Positions 40,958 to 49,056 of a stretch of DNA of 49,056 nt are shown piece after piece (the stretch's first letter is position 1; each line of letters starts with the position of its first letter). Below the pieces are notes generated by a model, which was not told the DNA's origin, made no database searches, and worked only from the letters and a program-made list of their open reading frames with translations. Made by a program: the position numbers and the translations under genes. The DNA is from an uncultured Collinsella sp. (GTDB taxonomy: Bacteria; Actinomycetota; Coriobacteriia; Coriobacteriales; Coriobacteriaceae), in assembly GCA_900551815.1 (NCBI GenBank), contig URXE01000006.1, positions 1 through 49,056 of the forward strand. The letters are read 5' to 3'.

Positions 40958-42013
40958 GTGGACGGGCACGTGCAACATGACGGCTTTGGCCGCGATATCA
41001 ACTACCTGCGCATTGCCGTGACCGACAAGTGCAATTTCCGCTGCATCTATTGCATGCCGGCCGATGGCGTGGCGCCCCGTGCACACGACGAGCTGCTCAG
41101 TGTCGAGGAAATCGCCCACTTTGTGCGATTGGTGGCGGGGGAGGGCATTCGCCGCGTGCGCCTGACGGGTGGCGAGCCGCTGGTCAGCCGCCGTATCATC
41201 CCGCTCATTCGTGACATTCGCGCGATTCCGCAGATCGAGGACATCTCGCTCACCACCAACGGCGCCCTGCTTCCCAAGTTGGCGCCGCAGCTCAAAGATG
41301 CCGGGCTTAACCGCGTCAACATTTCGCTCGACACGCTCGACCCTACGCTGTTTGGAAAGATCACGCGCCTGGGTCGACTCGAGCAGACCATGGCTGGCAT
41401 CGACGCGGCGCTGGCTTGGGGCTTTGAGCCCGTTAAGGTCAACTGCGTTGTTGTGCGCCGGCTCAACCAGGATGTGGCGGCCCTCGCGCGACTGACCGTC
41501 GACCGCCCCATTCATCTGCGCTTTATCGAATACATGCCCATTGGCGACGAACACACGAGCTCGCATTGCGCTGTGGACCCGCATGCGCCCGCACTCAATC
41601 CCGAGCTGTGGGATGCGAGCGATACCGTGCCGAGCGACGAGCTGCGGGCACGCATCAATGCCGGGGCCGCCGCGGTGGGTCTAGGTGAGCTCGAGCCGCT
41701 CGACATCAACGACGCTCCTGCCGGCGCGGGCCCTGCGCGCTATTGGCACTTTCTGGGCGCGGCGGGAACGGTCGGCTTCATTAGCGCCATGTCCAATCAT
41801 TTCTGCGCGAGCTGCAACCGTTTGCGCCTGACGGCCGATGGCGGCGTGCGTCCGTGCCTGTTCAGCGATGCCGAGTATTCGGTGCGTGAGGCGCTGCGCC
41901 GTGGTGATGATATGCAGGTACTTTCGATTTGGCGCGATGCTGTGGCCCACAAACCGCAGGAACACGCGATAATTGAGGGCACGCAACGATTTATGTCCCA
42001 AATCGGAGGATGA
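40958..42013 (+). CDS. moaA: GTP 3',8-cyclase MoaA
   Basis: The 351-residue radical-SAM enzyme carries out the first step of molybdenum cofactor synthesis. The N-terminal cluster motif is CNFRCIYC (about residues 24-31), and LTGGEPL follows. The second cluster Cys residues are in CASCNRLRLT and RPCLF near the C-terminus. The chain ends in Gly-Gly, as needed for MoaA activation. GTG at 40958 has GAGGGGAGG upstream. It is 4 bases from the next gene, a MoaC-MobB fusion. The 265-base gap upstream holds the MATE promoter, and I see nothing else certain in it. Confidence 0.95.
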   Translation: MDGHVQHDGFGRDINYLRIAVTDKCNFRCIYCMPADGVAPRAHDELLSVEEIAHFVRLVAGEGIRRVRLTGGEPLVSRRIIPLIRDIRAIPQIEDISLTTNGALLPKLAPQLKDAGLNRVNISLDTLDPTLFGKITRLGRLEQTMAGIDAALAWGFEPVKVNCVVVRRLNQDVAALARLTVDRPIHLRFIEYMPIGDEHTSSHCAVDPHAPALNPELWDASDTVPSDELRARINAGAAAVGLGELEPLDINDAPAGAGPARYWHFLGAAGTVGFISAMSNHFCASCNRLRLTADGGVRPCLFSDAEYSVREALRRGDDMQVLSIWRDAVAHKPQEHAIIEGTQRFMSQIGG

Positions 42014-42017
42014 TCAT

Positions 42018-43310
42018 ATGGCCAAGAGCAGGTACGCCGATGCCACCAAGGCCGCTCGCAGGGCCGCGATGTCTGCCCATGCGGCCGCGGTGAATGCCGA
42101 CAACGCCGACGCGTCCGCGCAGCCGACTGCCAGTGCTGCCGTCGAGCCCGCCCGTGACGCCCGTCGCGACGAGCTGACGCACGTGGACGCCAAGGGCGAG
42201 GTACGCATGGTCGACGTGTCCGACAAGGCCGAGACCCATCGCATTGCCATCGCCGAGGGCACTATCCTCATGCACTCCGAGACGCAGGCTATGGTGCTGC
42301 AGGACCGCGCCAAGAAGGGCGACGTGCTTGCCTGCGCACGCGTGGCGGGCATCATGGCCATCAAGCGCACGAGTGACATCATCCCCATGTGCCATCCGTT
42401 GCTCATTACCAAGAGTAAGTGCGATATCGAGCCCATCGCTTCGGCGGGAACGCCTGCCGAGGATGTGCCCGAGGGCTGGGCACCGGCGCGCGCGGACGGG
42501 CAGGTTGGCTTTCACGTACTGGTTACGGCCGGCGTGACGGGCAAGACGGGTATCGAGATGGAGGCTCTGACCGGCGCGAGTGCCGCGTGTCTGACCATCT
42601 ACGACATGTGCAAGGCGGTCGATCGCGGCATGGAGATCGTCGACGTACGCCTGCTGCACAAGGAGGGCGGCCGCTCGGGCGTGTGGGATCGTGCAGAGCG
42701 TCAGGCCGCTGCTGTTGAGGCCGTGGCTGCTGACGGTGCCGCCCTCGCGAGCGCGTCCGCTGCCGTCACGCCCGCAGCTCCGGCCGTCCCCGCGATCGCG
42801 TTTATCGGCTACCAAAACTCGGGCAAGACAACGCTCGTCGAGAAGGTTATCGCCGAGCTCACCCGCCGCGGCCTGCGCGTGGGTTCGCTCAAGCATCATG
42901 GGCATCACGGCTTTGATATCGATGTGCCCGCTAAGGACACCTGGCGCCATCACCAAGCCGGATCCAAGCACGTGGGCCTCATCTGCGCCACGCGCTGGGC
43001 GGAGTACGCCGACACGCGCGAGGAGGACGAGATGCCCGCGCGCGAGCTGCTGTCGCGTTACAACGATGTCGACGTGGTGATCATCGAGGGCTACAAGACC
43101 GAGGGTTTCGACAACATCGTGGTCGCACGCTCCGGCGTCGACCGTCTGCGCGGCAAGAGCTCGCTCGACCTGGTCGATGGCCACACGTTGGCCCTTGCCT
43201 GCAACGAGGCCCTGGCACGCCAGGCCTTCGACGCCGGCTTTGCAACCCGAGCCGTCAACATCAACGACGCCCGAGCCATCTGCGACCTCATCCAAGACCA
43301 TCTGGCCTAA
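42018..43310 (+). CDS. MoaC-MobB fusion protein
   Basis: The 430-residue protein joins two molybdenum cofactor functions. An Ala-rich, low-complexity N-terminus (1-50) leads to a MoaC domain (about 52-235: MVDVSDKAETHRIA, IPMCHPLL, GKTGIEMEALTGAS, YDMCKAVDRGMEI, GGRSGVWDR). MoaC makes cyclic pyranopterin monophosphate with MoaA. An Ala-rich linker (about 236-262) leads to a MobB domain with P-loop GYQNSGKTTL (about 268) and SLKHHGHHGFDID, a GTP-binding protein for guanine-dinucleotide cofactor formation. GGAGGATG precedes the ATG at 42018, and moaA ends 4 bases before it. Confidence 0.92.
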   Translation: MAKSRYADATKAARRAAMSAHAAAVNADNADASAQPTASAAVEPARDARRDELTHVDAKGEVRMVDVSDKAETHRIAIAEGTILMHSETQAMVLQDRAKKGDVLACARVAGIMAIKRTSDIIPMCHPLLITKSKCDIEPIASAGTPAEDVPEGWAPARADGQVGFHVLVTAGVTGKTGIEMEALTGASAACLTIYDMCKAVDRGMEIVDVRLLHKEGGRSGVWDRAERQAAAVEAVAADGAALASASAAVTPAAPAVPAIAFIGYQNSGKTTLVEKVIAELTRRGLRVGSLKHHGHHGFDIDVPAKDTWRHHQAGSKHVGLICATRWAEYADTREEDEMPARELLSRYNDVDVVIIEGYKTEGFDNIVVARSGVDRLRGKSSLDLVDGHTLALACNEALARQAFDAGFATRAVNINDARAICDLIQDHLA

Positions 43311-43349
43311 AACCTGCCAAAAAGGGACAGGTTTATTTTGGCAGGTTTT
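43309..43349 (+). terminator. Terminator hairpin overlapping the moaC-mobB stop (variant of the 33-bp family)
   Basis: 14-nt perfect arms (43309-43322 and 43336-43349) begin within the stop codon. The inner 33 bases (43313-43345) have the same size and the GGGACAGG loop of the 33-bp repeat family but different arms (CCTGCCAAAA). Confidence 0.75.
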
Positions 43350-43368
43350 ATCTGGGCAAACGTCATTT

Positions 43369-43406
43369 CCACCACAAAGGGGACAGGCACCTTTGTGGTG
43401 GTTTTT
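43369..43406 (+). repeat. 33-bp hairpin repeat, copy 2 (with T run)
   Basis: It is identical to copy 1 over 33 bases (43369-43401) and is followed by TTTTT, so it should also terminate transcription. Confidence 0.85.
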
Positions 43407-43409
43407 GCT

Positions 43410-43446
43410 TTGGTAGATCTGTAGGACATGCCTTACAATCTACCAA
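43410..43446. promoter_or_regulatory. 37-bp dyad before the MFS gene
   Basis: TTGGTAGAT (43410-43418) and ATCTACCAA (43438-43446) are perfect 9-bp arms, and the inner TGTAGG/CCTTACA extends the symmetry. It lies 130 bases before the MFS start. No T run follows, so an operator is likelier than a terminator. Confidence 0.5.
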
Positions 43447-43575
43447 GTAGTTCATGACGGGCGAAAAACGGAGAGAAGGGGCTTGATGCGTCCTTAATGT
43501 TTCATGCGGATAGATTGATTTGACAGACAGTGGCGAATGCCCACCGTCCGCATTCGTATGAAACAAGGAGTCTCC

Positions 43576-44862
43576 ATGCTCGCCTCCCTTTTCTCAAAGC
43601 CTCAATCATCGCTGTCCGTGCAGGCCAAGCGTCTGGTGGCGATGCGCTTTCTCATCTACACCGGTTTTCAGACCAGCTACTTTATCGGCGTCATCGGAAC
43701 GCTTACCTATGCGGACGGCGCTTCGGTCGTCGCGACATCGCTGGCTGTCCTCTTTATGAACGTCTTTGTGATCCTGGGGTCCTTTGCGGGCGGTGCGGCG
43801 CTCGACGCTTGGGGCCCGCGCCGCCATTTCTTGCTGAGTATCGTCGGTACGCTAGTAACGGGTGCGGCGATCCTCGTTTTTGGCAGCGCGACCGGCATAG
43901 TCCTGCTCGGCGCGGTACTCCTGGGCTTTGTGATGGGATTCGCCCAGCCCATCGCCACGTCCTATCCGGCGTATCTCACCGACGACCCCGTCGAGCTCAA
44001 AGACATCAACTCCGCCATAACCATGTTCTCCAACGTGAGCATTATCGTCGGTCCCACACTGGGAGGCTTTGTCGCGGCGGCTGCATCGTCACGCGCGGTG
44101 TTCGTGCTCATGATGATCTTTACCGTACTGGCGCTCGTCGCCGGTTGGGGCTTTAGGCCGCAAACAAGTCGCGTCGCCGCGCGCGAAAGTACTCCCGCGG
44201 ATAGCAGCACAACGGCAAGTACTGCCAATCAAAGCCCCGACTCCAGTAAATCCACCCGCGCAACCTTCGCGACCAGCATCAAGACGGTCTTTACCAACAG
44301 CGTCCTCGCCCTACTGTTCTGCATTATCTTTCTTTCGAACTTTGGCTATGGCGCCTTTGACCCGCTGGAGTCGTTCTTCTACCGCGATATTCTGCATGTC
44401 GGTGTCGAGTGGATGGGCTGGCTCTCGTCGGCCTCGGGTGTGGGCGCGGTGTTGGGCGCCGTGGTCGCGCTCCGTTTGCCGCCGCACCTGGTCAACCTTA
44501 AAACCCTGCTCGTGGCGCTTATGTCCGTGGGCCTGGGAAGTATGCTCTATGTGGGGACGCCGTACGTGGGCGTGGCCCTCGTCGGTCAGATCGCCTTGGG
44601 CATAGCCTGGGGTGTCGTCAACCCGCTCCACAACACCATTGTGCAGACGACGGCACCACTCGAGCAGCTCGGCCGCGTTAACTCGGTCATGGGCTTTGGC
44701 AATATGTTCGCCGGCGTGGCCCCGCTGGCGATTGCCCCGTGGCTGGCGGCGACGTTTGGCGTGCAGCAGACGCTCGTAGGGGCGGGCGTGGTTGTGACGG
44801 CGGTTCCCGCGGCGTTGCTGCTGTTTGGCCGCCGGCATTTTGATCGTGTCGCAAGGCAGTAA
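43576..44862 (+). CDS. MFS transporter
   Basis: The 428-residue protein has about 12 membrane helices in two halves joined by a Ser/Thr-rich linker (about 200-235). The first-half motif is DAWGPRRHFLL after helix 2, and proline/glycine-rich helix 5 (NVSIIVGPTLGGFVAA) is typical of drug/proton antiporters of the major facilitator superfamily. The substrate is unknown. AAGGAG lies just before the ATG at 43576. The gene is flanked by 33-bp hairpin repeats on both sides. Confidence 0.85.
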   Translation: MLASLFSKPQSSLSVQAKRLVAMRFLIYTGFQTSYFIGVIGTLTYADGASVVATSLAVLFMNVFVILGSFAGGAALDAWGPRRHFLLSIVGTLVTGAAILVFGSATGIVLLGAVLLGFVMGFAQPIATSYPAYLTDDPVELKDINSAITMFSNVSIIVGPTLGGFVAAAASSRAVFVLMMIFTVLALVAGWGFRPQTSRVAARESTPADSSTTASTANQSPDSSKSTRATFATSIKTVFTNSVLALLFCIIFLSNFGYGAFDPLESFFYRDILHVGVEWMGWLSSASGVGAVLGAVVALRLPPHLVNLKTLLVALMSVGLGSMLYVGTPYVGVALVGQIALGIAWGVVNPLHNTIVQTTAPLEQLGRVNSVMGFGNMFAGVAPLAIAPWLAATFGVQQTLVGAGVVVTAVPAALLLFGRRHFDRVARQ

Positions 44863-44867
44863 AAACT

Positions 44868-44922
44868 ATCGCAACATTCGATGAAAATCGCGATTTTGCC
44901 GAATAACGTCGAATGTTGTGAT
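44868..44922 (+). terminator. Hairpin after the MFS gene
   Basis: Arms 44868-44881 and 44909-44922 match at 13 of 14 positions. A second, self-complementary 14-mer AAAATCGCGATTTT (44884-44897) lies inside. There is no clear T run. Confidence 0.5.
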
Positions 44923-44976
44923 GGTTTGCGCCCCGGACTAGGCCATCCTGCGAGTCCGGCCCCTCTGCGGGTCAGG

Positions 44977-45014
44977 CCACCACAAAGGGGCCAGGCTCCT
45001 TTGTGGTGGTTTTT
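44977..45014 (+). repeat. 33-bp hairpin repeat, copy 3 (with T run)
   Basis: The same 12-bp arms as copies 1 and 2 occur, with two base changes in the loop (GGCCAGGCT). TTTTTGCTTTG follows, the same 3' flank as at copy 2. Confidence 0.85.
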
Positions 45015-45104
45015 GCTTTGACGGGCCGCGCCTGTGCCTTGGTATACCATGTACGCCGTTTGCGAATACGCCCCACACCGCCGCGCTACCCAGAAAGGCC
45101 CCCC

Positions 45105-45926
45105 ATGGACGCCACCTTCAGCCACATCAAAGCCGTGTTCTGCGATATCGACGGCACACTGCTCACGAGCCAGCACACGGTGTCCCCGCGCACCGTGGCG
45201 GCGATCCGCGCCCTGCGCGAGCGCGGCGTGCTGTTTGGTCTGTGCACCGGGCGCGACGCCCAGGCGACCGAGGCCATGTTTGGGCTCTGGGGTATCGAAG
45301 GCCTGGTAGACGTGCTGGTGGGGTGCGGTGGCGCCGAAGTCGTCGATCGCGCGCACGACATCAACGAGCTGAGCTATCCGCTGCCGGGCGAGACTATCGC
45401 GCGCATCTGCGAGCACATGGCAGACCTGCCGGCAACGCCCGTTTGCCCTCGGGATGGCGTGCTCTATGTGCCCGAGAGCAATGCATGCGTCGAGCATCTG
45501 TCGCGTGTCGATGGCGTGCCTTACAAGGTGGTCGACTTTGCCGAGTTTTTGCGCGAGCCGCAGACCAAGGTGATGTTTACCATGGCGCCCGAGGTAATGC
45601 CGCGGGTGATTGAGCGGGCGTCGACATTTGCCGATGACACCGTTAAAGCGGCGGCTCTGCAAACCACGCAGCGACTCTACGAGTTCATGGATCCGCGCGT
45701 GTCCAAGACGCGCGGCCTTGTGCGCGTGGCGGAGCTCAACGACATGGAGCTCCAGAACATCTGCGTGTTTGGCGATGCCGATAACGACACCTGCATGGTG
45801 GCCGACGCCGGCGTGGGCGTGGCTATGGCAAACGGCAGCGACGCTACCCGTGCCGCCGCCGACTTTGTAACCGCGAGCAACGACGAAGACGGCATCGCGA
45901 TCTTTATCGAGGAACATCTGCTGTAG
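45105..45926 (+). CDS. HAD-superfamily Cof-type phosphatase
   Basis: The 273-residue protein has the HAD motifs: AVFCDIDGTLLTS (nucleophile Asp, motif I), FGLCTGRD (motif II), Lys in SKTRGLV (motif III) and VFGDADNDTCM (motif IV), with the Cof/type IIB cap domain between motifs II and III. Members remove phosphate from sugar phosphates or cofactors; this substrate is unknown. The start at 45105 follows GAAAGG. It has its own 33-bp hairpin repeat downstream. Confidence 0.9.
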   Translation: MDATFSHIKAVFCDIDGTLLTSQHTVSPRTVAAIRALRERGVLFGLCTGRDAQATEAMFGLWGIEGLVDVLVGCGGAEVVDRAHDINELSYPLPGETIARICEHMADLPATPVCPRDGVLYVPESNACVEHLSRVDGVPYKVVDFAEFLREPQTKVMFTMAPEVMPRVIERASTFADDTVKAAALQTTQRLYEFMDPRVSKTRGLVRVAELNDMELQNICVFGDADNDTCMVADAGVGVAMANGSDATRAAADFVTASNDEDGIAIFIEEHLL

Positions 45927-45939
45927 CGCTAGGGCAGAA

Positions 45940-45972
45940 TCACCACAAAGGGGACAGGTGCCTTTGTGGCGG
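45940..45972 (+). repeat. 33-bp hairpin repeat, copy 4
   Basis: The arms are TCACCACAAAGG and CCTTTGTGGCGG with two changes from the other copies, and the loop is GGACAGGTG. No T run follows. It lies 13 bases after the HAD gene. Confidence 0.8.
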
Positions 45973-46114
45973 CCTCAGGCGATTTGGGCGAATTGATGCC
46001 TAAAATCTGCGCACAAAATCAAATATGATTGTCTGAACATCACGCTTCTAACCACCGATGGGTTAAAGATATTCTCATCAGTTTAGTAAGGTATTCCTGC
46101 TGGCTAATGACCTA

Positions 46115-46145
46115 CCGCTCACGGTCGATTTTCGACCGTGAGCGG
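46115..46145. other. Perfect 14-bp hairpin in the 45973-46430 gap
   Basis: CCGCTCACGGTCGA (46115-46128) pairs perfectly with 46132-46145 across a 3-nt loop. There is no T run. The rest of the 504-base gap 45927-46430 is AT-richer than anything upstream, with no gene found. Confidence 0.6.
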
Positions 46146-46311
46146 GATGTTTGCTCTTGAGCAAAATGTTGTGCAAATAAAGCTAATGCCATTAAAAAAT
46201 GATAGTCAACTAAATTACCAGCAGAAACCAAAAATAGATAGCGAATAAACGAAGGCAAATCTGAGTAAATGTCAAGGGAATTGAGAACTCGCTACAAAAA
46301 TGCCGGTTTTG

Positions 46312-46341
46312 TTGCTCATATGTTTAAACAATAGTTACAAT
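46312..46341 (+). promoter_or_regulatory. Candidate promoter of the surface protein gene
   Basis: TTGCTC (46312-46317), an 18-bp spacer and TACAAT (46336-46341) fit a sigma-70 promoter in an AT-rich context, about 90 bases before the start codon. Confidence 0.4.
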
Positions 46342-46430
46342 AACTTTACTAAACGAGCGCAATTACAGATTGCGCAGATACGTTTGATAGTGAAAGAGCA
46401 AGATCGCGGTCTCTTGGGGAGGAGACATCG

Positions 46431-49007
46431 ATGAAAGCAAATTCAGACAAATCTAAGCAGAGTAATAAAGCGACGCGCCATGTACTGGCAGGCGTTTTGT
46501 GCGGAGCCTCTGTTTTGAGCCTGGTACTGTCGCTCGTCATGCCTCCGATCTCGCAGGCCATTGCCAATGATGCCCAGACAGTTTCTACCGAGAAGACTGT
46601 GACGGAGGATTCCTCAACTGAGTCTACTGATGTAGAAAACACCAACAACGGGGATACCGAAAAGCTGAATAGTGACGATGCCGAGAATGGCGCGAGCGAA
46701 GACGCCGCTGCCGCAGGCCTGCCGTCCGACGACACGAAGGTCGAGGGTGACACGCAGCCTTCCGACGCACAGCCCGCGGATGATGATAATAACGATGAAA
46801 ACGCTATCGCTCCCGTCAGTGCCGATGGCTATACCGAGGTAAGCGGCGATGTTGCTGGGGTGTTTACCAATGGCGGCAAGTTCCGACTGACGGATTATGC
46901 CTATTCGGATAAGCAGATCACTATCAGCAAAGACACCACCATCGATCTTAACGGCAACATGCTCTGTAACCGTTCTGGCGGCTTAGACTCCTTCTTTGTG
47001 GTTGAAAACGGAGCCACGCTCACTATCGAGGATTTAGACCAAACAACAATAGATGCACCAAGTTCGGTCGATACGGCCAATACGCCGGCGGGTCAGCTTG
47101 CGAGTATGGAGTGGGAAAAGGGAAGCAGCTCTAATAACGGCACTCCTAAGAGTCTTACTTACTATGAGACTAAGAGCACGCCCAAGACAGATGGACTTGG
47201 CACCACCGAGACTACGTACAGGCATTTCGTTACGGGCTTTGGCGCTATCGATGCAGCATCGGACAGCGGTTCCGTAAAGTATGTGGTCAACGTTGAAGCG
47301 GGCGGCATACTCAATCTCAAGGGCGGCATGATTACCACGGCTGCCAATCTGGGCAACAACGGTCATGTGATTTATTCCGAGGGTACAGTCAAAATCGAGG
47401 GCGGTTACGTCACCAACGGCAACGGCGGTGGCTGGGGCGGTGGCCTATGCATAGCAGGCACGAATCCCAAACTCGAAATGACAGGCGGTGTGGTCGCGGG
47501 AAACAAGGCGGCTGCTGGCGGCGGCATCTTTGCTGACTTTACAGCCACCCTGAACCTTGCGGGCGGAATTATCTCTGGCAACGCTACGTATGGAAATCCC
47601 ATCAACAATGGTGAAGACACCGGCGACGGTGGCTACGGTGGCGGTGTTTATACCAAGGGTGCAAACGTTACCATTAGCGGTTCTGCCTGTATAACTAACA
47701 ACCGAGTCAACGATCGCATCACTTGGGATAAACTTTACAACAATGGCCTGCTCGGTGGCGGCGGCATTGCATGCACACATGGTGGCAAGCTCAGTATAGC
47801 GGACGGCTTGATTACGGCTAACTATTCCCATGAGGCTGGCGGTGGCGTCTACGCAGGTTTCTACAGTAAGAACAACGGCAAGAACATTAGCTTTGAAATG
47901 ACTGGCGGCACGATTGCCGGTAACGAATCCGATAACGCCGAGGGCGGCGGTCTGCGTGTCGCAGGCGGCGAAGGTGGCGACAATGTTGGCACGACTGCAA
48001 CAATTAACGCTGGCGAATCTGGCAAGATTTACATTACGAACAACAAGACGATGACGGGTAGCACCCCGAATCGTGGTGGCGACTGGGGCGGCGGTGGTGT
48101 CTTTATCCAGAAGGGCGGCAAGCTCAATATCGTAAAGACGCTGATCACTCAAAATGATGCCGGCGGCTGGGGTGGTGGCATCGGTGCCTGCCCCACGGGA
48201 GAGACGATTGTCTCGCACTCAAATGGTGCCGCAATCTACAACAATACGGATCATGGTTATGATGATCACATGTCTGCCGGAGGTAATGGCAAGAACGAGG
48301 ACAGCGATTCTAAGTACATTACCTCAACCTTCAAAGAAGCCGGTCACCAGGATTTTTTCCTGGTGCGCAAGAATGACAGCAATAAGACGGTTGCAGTTGT
48401 GCTCGGCAAGATGCTCGGCGGCGGCTCAGCTGGCTGGCAGGGCACTTGCGATAATGCGAAGATAACCATCGATGCCAACGGCGGTGCCGAGGCCAAGTAC
48501 ATGTTCGGTTTGGAGGCCCATCCGACTGATGATGCCATAGCAAATGCGCAATTGGCAGCTACGACCGTCATCAGCGGCAACTACTCGTACACCCATGGCG
48601 GCGGCATTATGACCAACGGCGACCTCACCGTCGGCGAAGTCAATGATCTGAGCGTTTATCCGAGCATGAAGCTCAATGCCACTAAGGTGCTTGTAGATGC
48701 AGACGGAAAGTCGCAAGAGCTTGAGGGGCACGGGTACAAGTTTAAGCTGCTCCGCAAGGATGGTGCCACTGAGCCTTCTTGGAAAGAGGACGGCACATTA
48801 GATATGGGCAATTGCAGTGTTGCGGGCGAGGCGTCTGTTGACCAAACAAGCGGCGAAATCACCTTCGACTCTGGCAAGGACTATTCTTCGGGACAATACG
48901 TTTTCTATCTAGTTGAGGAACCCATCAGCGGCGAAAACGAATTAGACACCAAATTCGATAAGACCATTTACAAGATCGTGGCAACAGTTGATAGCAATCC
49001 ATGTTAG
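46431..49007 (+). CDS. Secreted beta-helix surface protein, C-terminus cut short
   Basis: The 858-residue protein has a signal peptide (basic start, hydrophobic 22-40, cleavage near ANDAQ), then an acidic Ser/Thr/Asp-rich stalk (about 45-130). A long region of glycine-rich repeats (about 150-740; GGG, GNxA and GGVY-like turns) is typical of right-handed parallel beta-helices of adhesins. The last 90 residues (YKFKLLRKDG, GEITFDSGKDYSSGQYVFYLVEE, FDKTIYKIVATV) match FctA/pilin-type isopeptide domains, but the chain stops at VDSNPC, before the usual last strand and before any LPXTG sorting motif. GGGGAGGAG precedes the ATG. A frameshift or an assembly error near the contig end may explain this. 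Confidence 0.8.
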   Translation: MKANSDKSKQSNKATRHVLAGVLCGASVLSLVLSLVMPPISQAIANDAQTVSTEKTVTEDSSTESTDVENTNNGDTEKLNSDDAENGASEDAAAAGLPSDDTKVEGDTQPSDAQPADDDNNDENAIAPVSADGYTEVSGDVAGVFTNGGKFRLTDYAYSDKQITISKDTTIDLNGNMLCNRSGGLDSFFVVENGATLTIEDLDQTTIDAPSSVDTANTPAGQLASMEWEKGSSSNNGTPKSLTYYETKSTPKTDGLGTTETTYRHFVTGFGAIDAASDSGSVKYVVNVEAGGILNLKGGMITTAANLGNNGHVIYSEGTVKIEGGYVTNGNGGGWGGGLCIAGTNPKLEMTGGVVAGNKAAAGGGIFADFTATLNLAGGIISGNATYGNPINNGEDTGDGGYGGGVYTKGANVTISGSACITNNRVNDRITWDKLYNNGLLGGGGIACTHGGKLSIADGLITANYSHEAGGGVYAGFYSKNNGKNISFEMTGGTIAGNESDNAEGGGLRVAGGEGGDNVGTTATINAGESGKIYITNNKTMTGSTPNRGGDWGGGGVFIQKGGKLNIVKTLITQNDAGGWGGGIGACPTGETIVSHSNGAAIYNNTDHGYDDHMSAGGNGKNEDSDSKYITSTFKEAGHQDFFLVRKNDSNKTVAVVLGKMLGGGSAGWQGTCDNAKITIDANGGAEAKYMFGLEAHPTDDAIANAQLAATTVISGNYSYTHGGGIMTNGDLTVGEVNDLSVYPSMKLNATKVLVDADGKSQELEGHGYKFKLLRKDGATEPSWKEDGTLDMGNCSVAGEASVDQTSGEITFDSGKDYSSGQYVFYLVEEPISGENELDTKFDKTIYKIVATVDSNPC

Positions 49008-49056
49008 CGCCGGGCGATTTTAGCCGCTAATAGTCAAACGATTTTGACCAATCCCG

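Noticed and set aside
19246..45972. Dispersed repeats as a CRISPR array
   Set aside because: Copies are kilobases apart, palindromic and placed between genes. There are no regular spacers and no cas genes.
1..49056. tRNA or rRNA genes
   Set aside because: No cloverleaf with a conserved TTCGANTC-type arm and no rRNA signature was seen by eye. A covariance scan could still find one in the longer gaps.

Overview
The window looks like a complete or nearly complete assembly contig from a high-GC gut actinobacterium of the class Coriobacteriia, most likely Collinsella or a close relative. This is inferred from gene content, base composition and codon use, not from a marker gene. Bases 6-38 are an Illumina Nextera read-1 adapter ending in the Tn5 mosaic end, so biological sequence starts at about base 39 and the first gene is cut. 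No rRNA, tRNA, CRISPR array, prophage or insertion sequence was seen.

Layout. (1) 41-1974: the 3' part of a multi-pass membrane protein and a small Cys-rich membrane protein. (2) 2069-23181: a pectin/galacturonate locus. In order it holds a LacI-type regulator, uxaC-uxaB-uxaA, a GPH sugar/cation symporter, a GH28 polygalacturonase, an alpha/beta esterase, a CE8 pectin methylesterase fused to a second esterase, an SGNH esterase, a GH105 unsaturated-galacturonyl hydrolase, a sugar-phosphate isomerase-like protein, a GltD-like flavoprotein, an Old-Yellow-Enzyme-type reductase and, on the minus strand, a DhuI/DhuD-like isomerase and dehydrogenase. (3) 23342-30796: a sugar-acid module with two GntR regulators, a GntP permease, an IlvD/Edd dehydratase, KDPG aldolase and KDG kinase. 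(4) 31032-45926: mostly household genes, namely a second LacI regulator, an unusual glutamine synthetase with a GlnR-like regulator, HtrA, LigA, MerR/MATE, MoaA, a MoaC-MobB fusion, an MFS carrier and a HAD phosphatase. (5) 45927-49056: an AT-richer segment with a beta-helix surface protein whose C-terminal pilin-like domain stops early.

How it works together. Regions 2 and 3 supply an almost complete cytoplasmic route. Methylated or acetylated pectin oligosaccharides would enter by the symporter, be de-esterified by three or four esterases and be cut by GH28 and GH105. Saturated galacturonate would go through UxaC/UxaB/UxaA to 2-keto-3-deoxygluconate (KDG), and unsaturated uronate through DhuI/DhuD to KDG. 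GntP and the dehydratase would add KDG from aldonates. KDG kinase and KDPG aldolase then give pyruvate and glyceraldehyde-3-phosphate. None of the hydrolases has a visible signal peptide, so the cell probably lives on oligomers released by others. Operators with a GTGAACGTTCAC core, mostly in pairs 38-41 bp apart, precede uxaC, the symporter gene and the GH105 gene. A wider pair precedes dhuD, so these units form one regulon.

The intergenic DNA is rich in structure: a 67-bp palindromic repeat family (four copies of identical length), a 33-bp hairpin family with a GGGACAGG-like loop (four copies plus a variant), a nested 98-nt fold between dhuD and dhuI, a 101-nt inverted repeat, and a 38-bp dyad centred exactly on one operator. 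The observations most worth checking are the glutamine synthetase that lacks two metal-binding glutamates, the CE8-esterase fusion, the repeat families, and the reductase pair lodged in the pectin locus.
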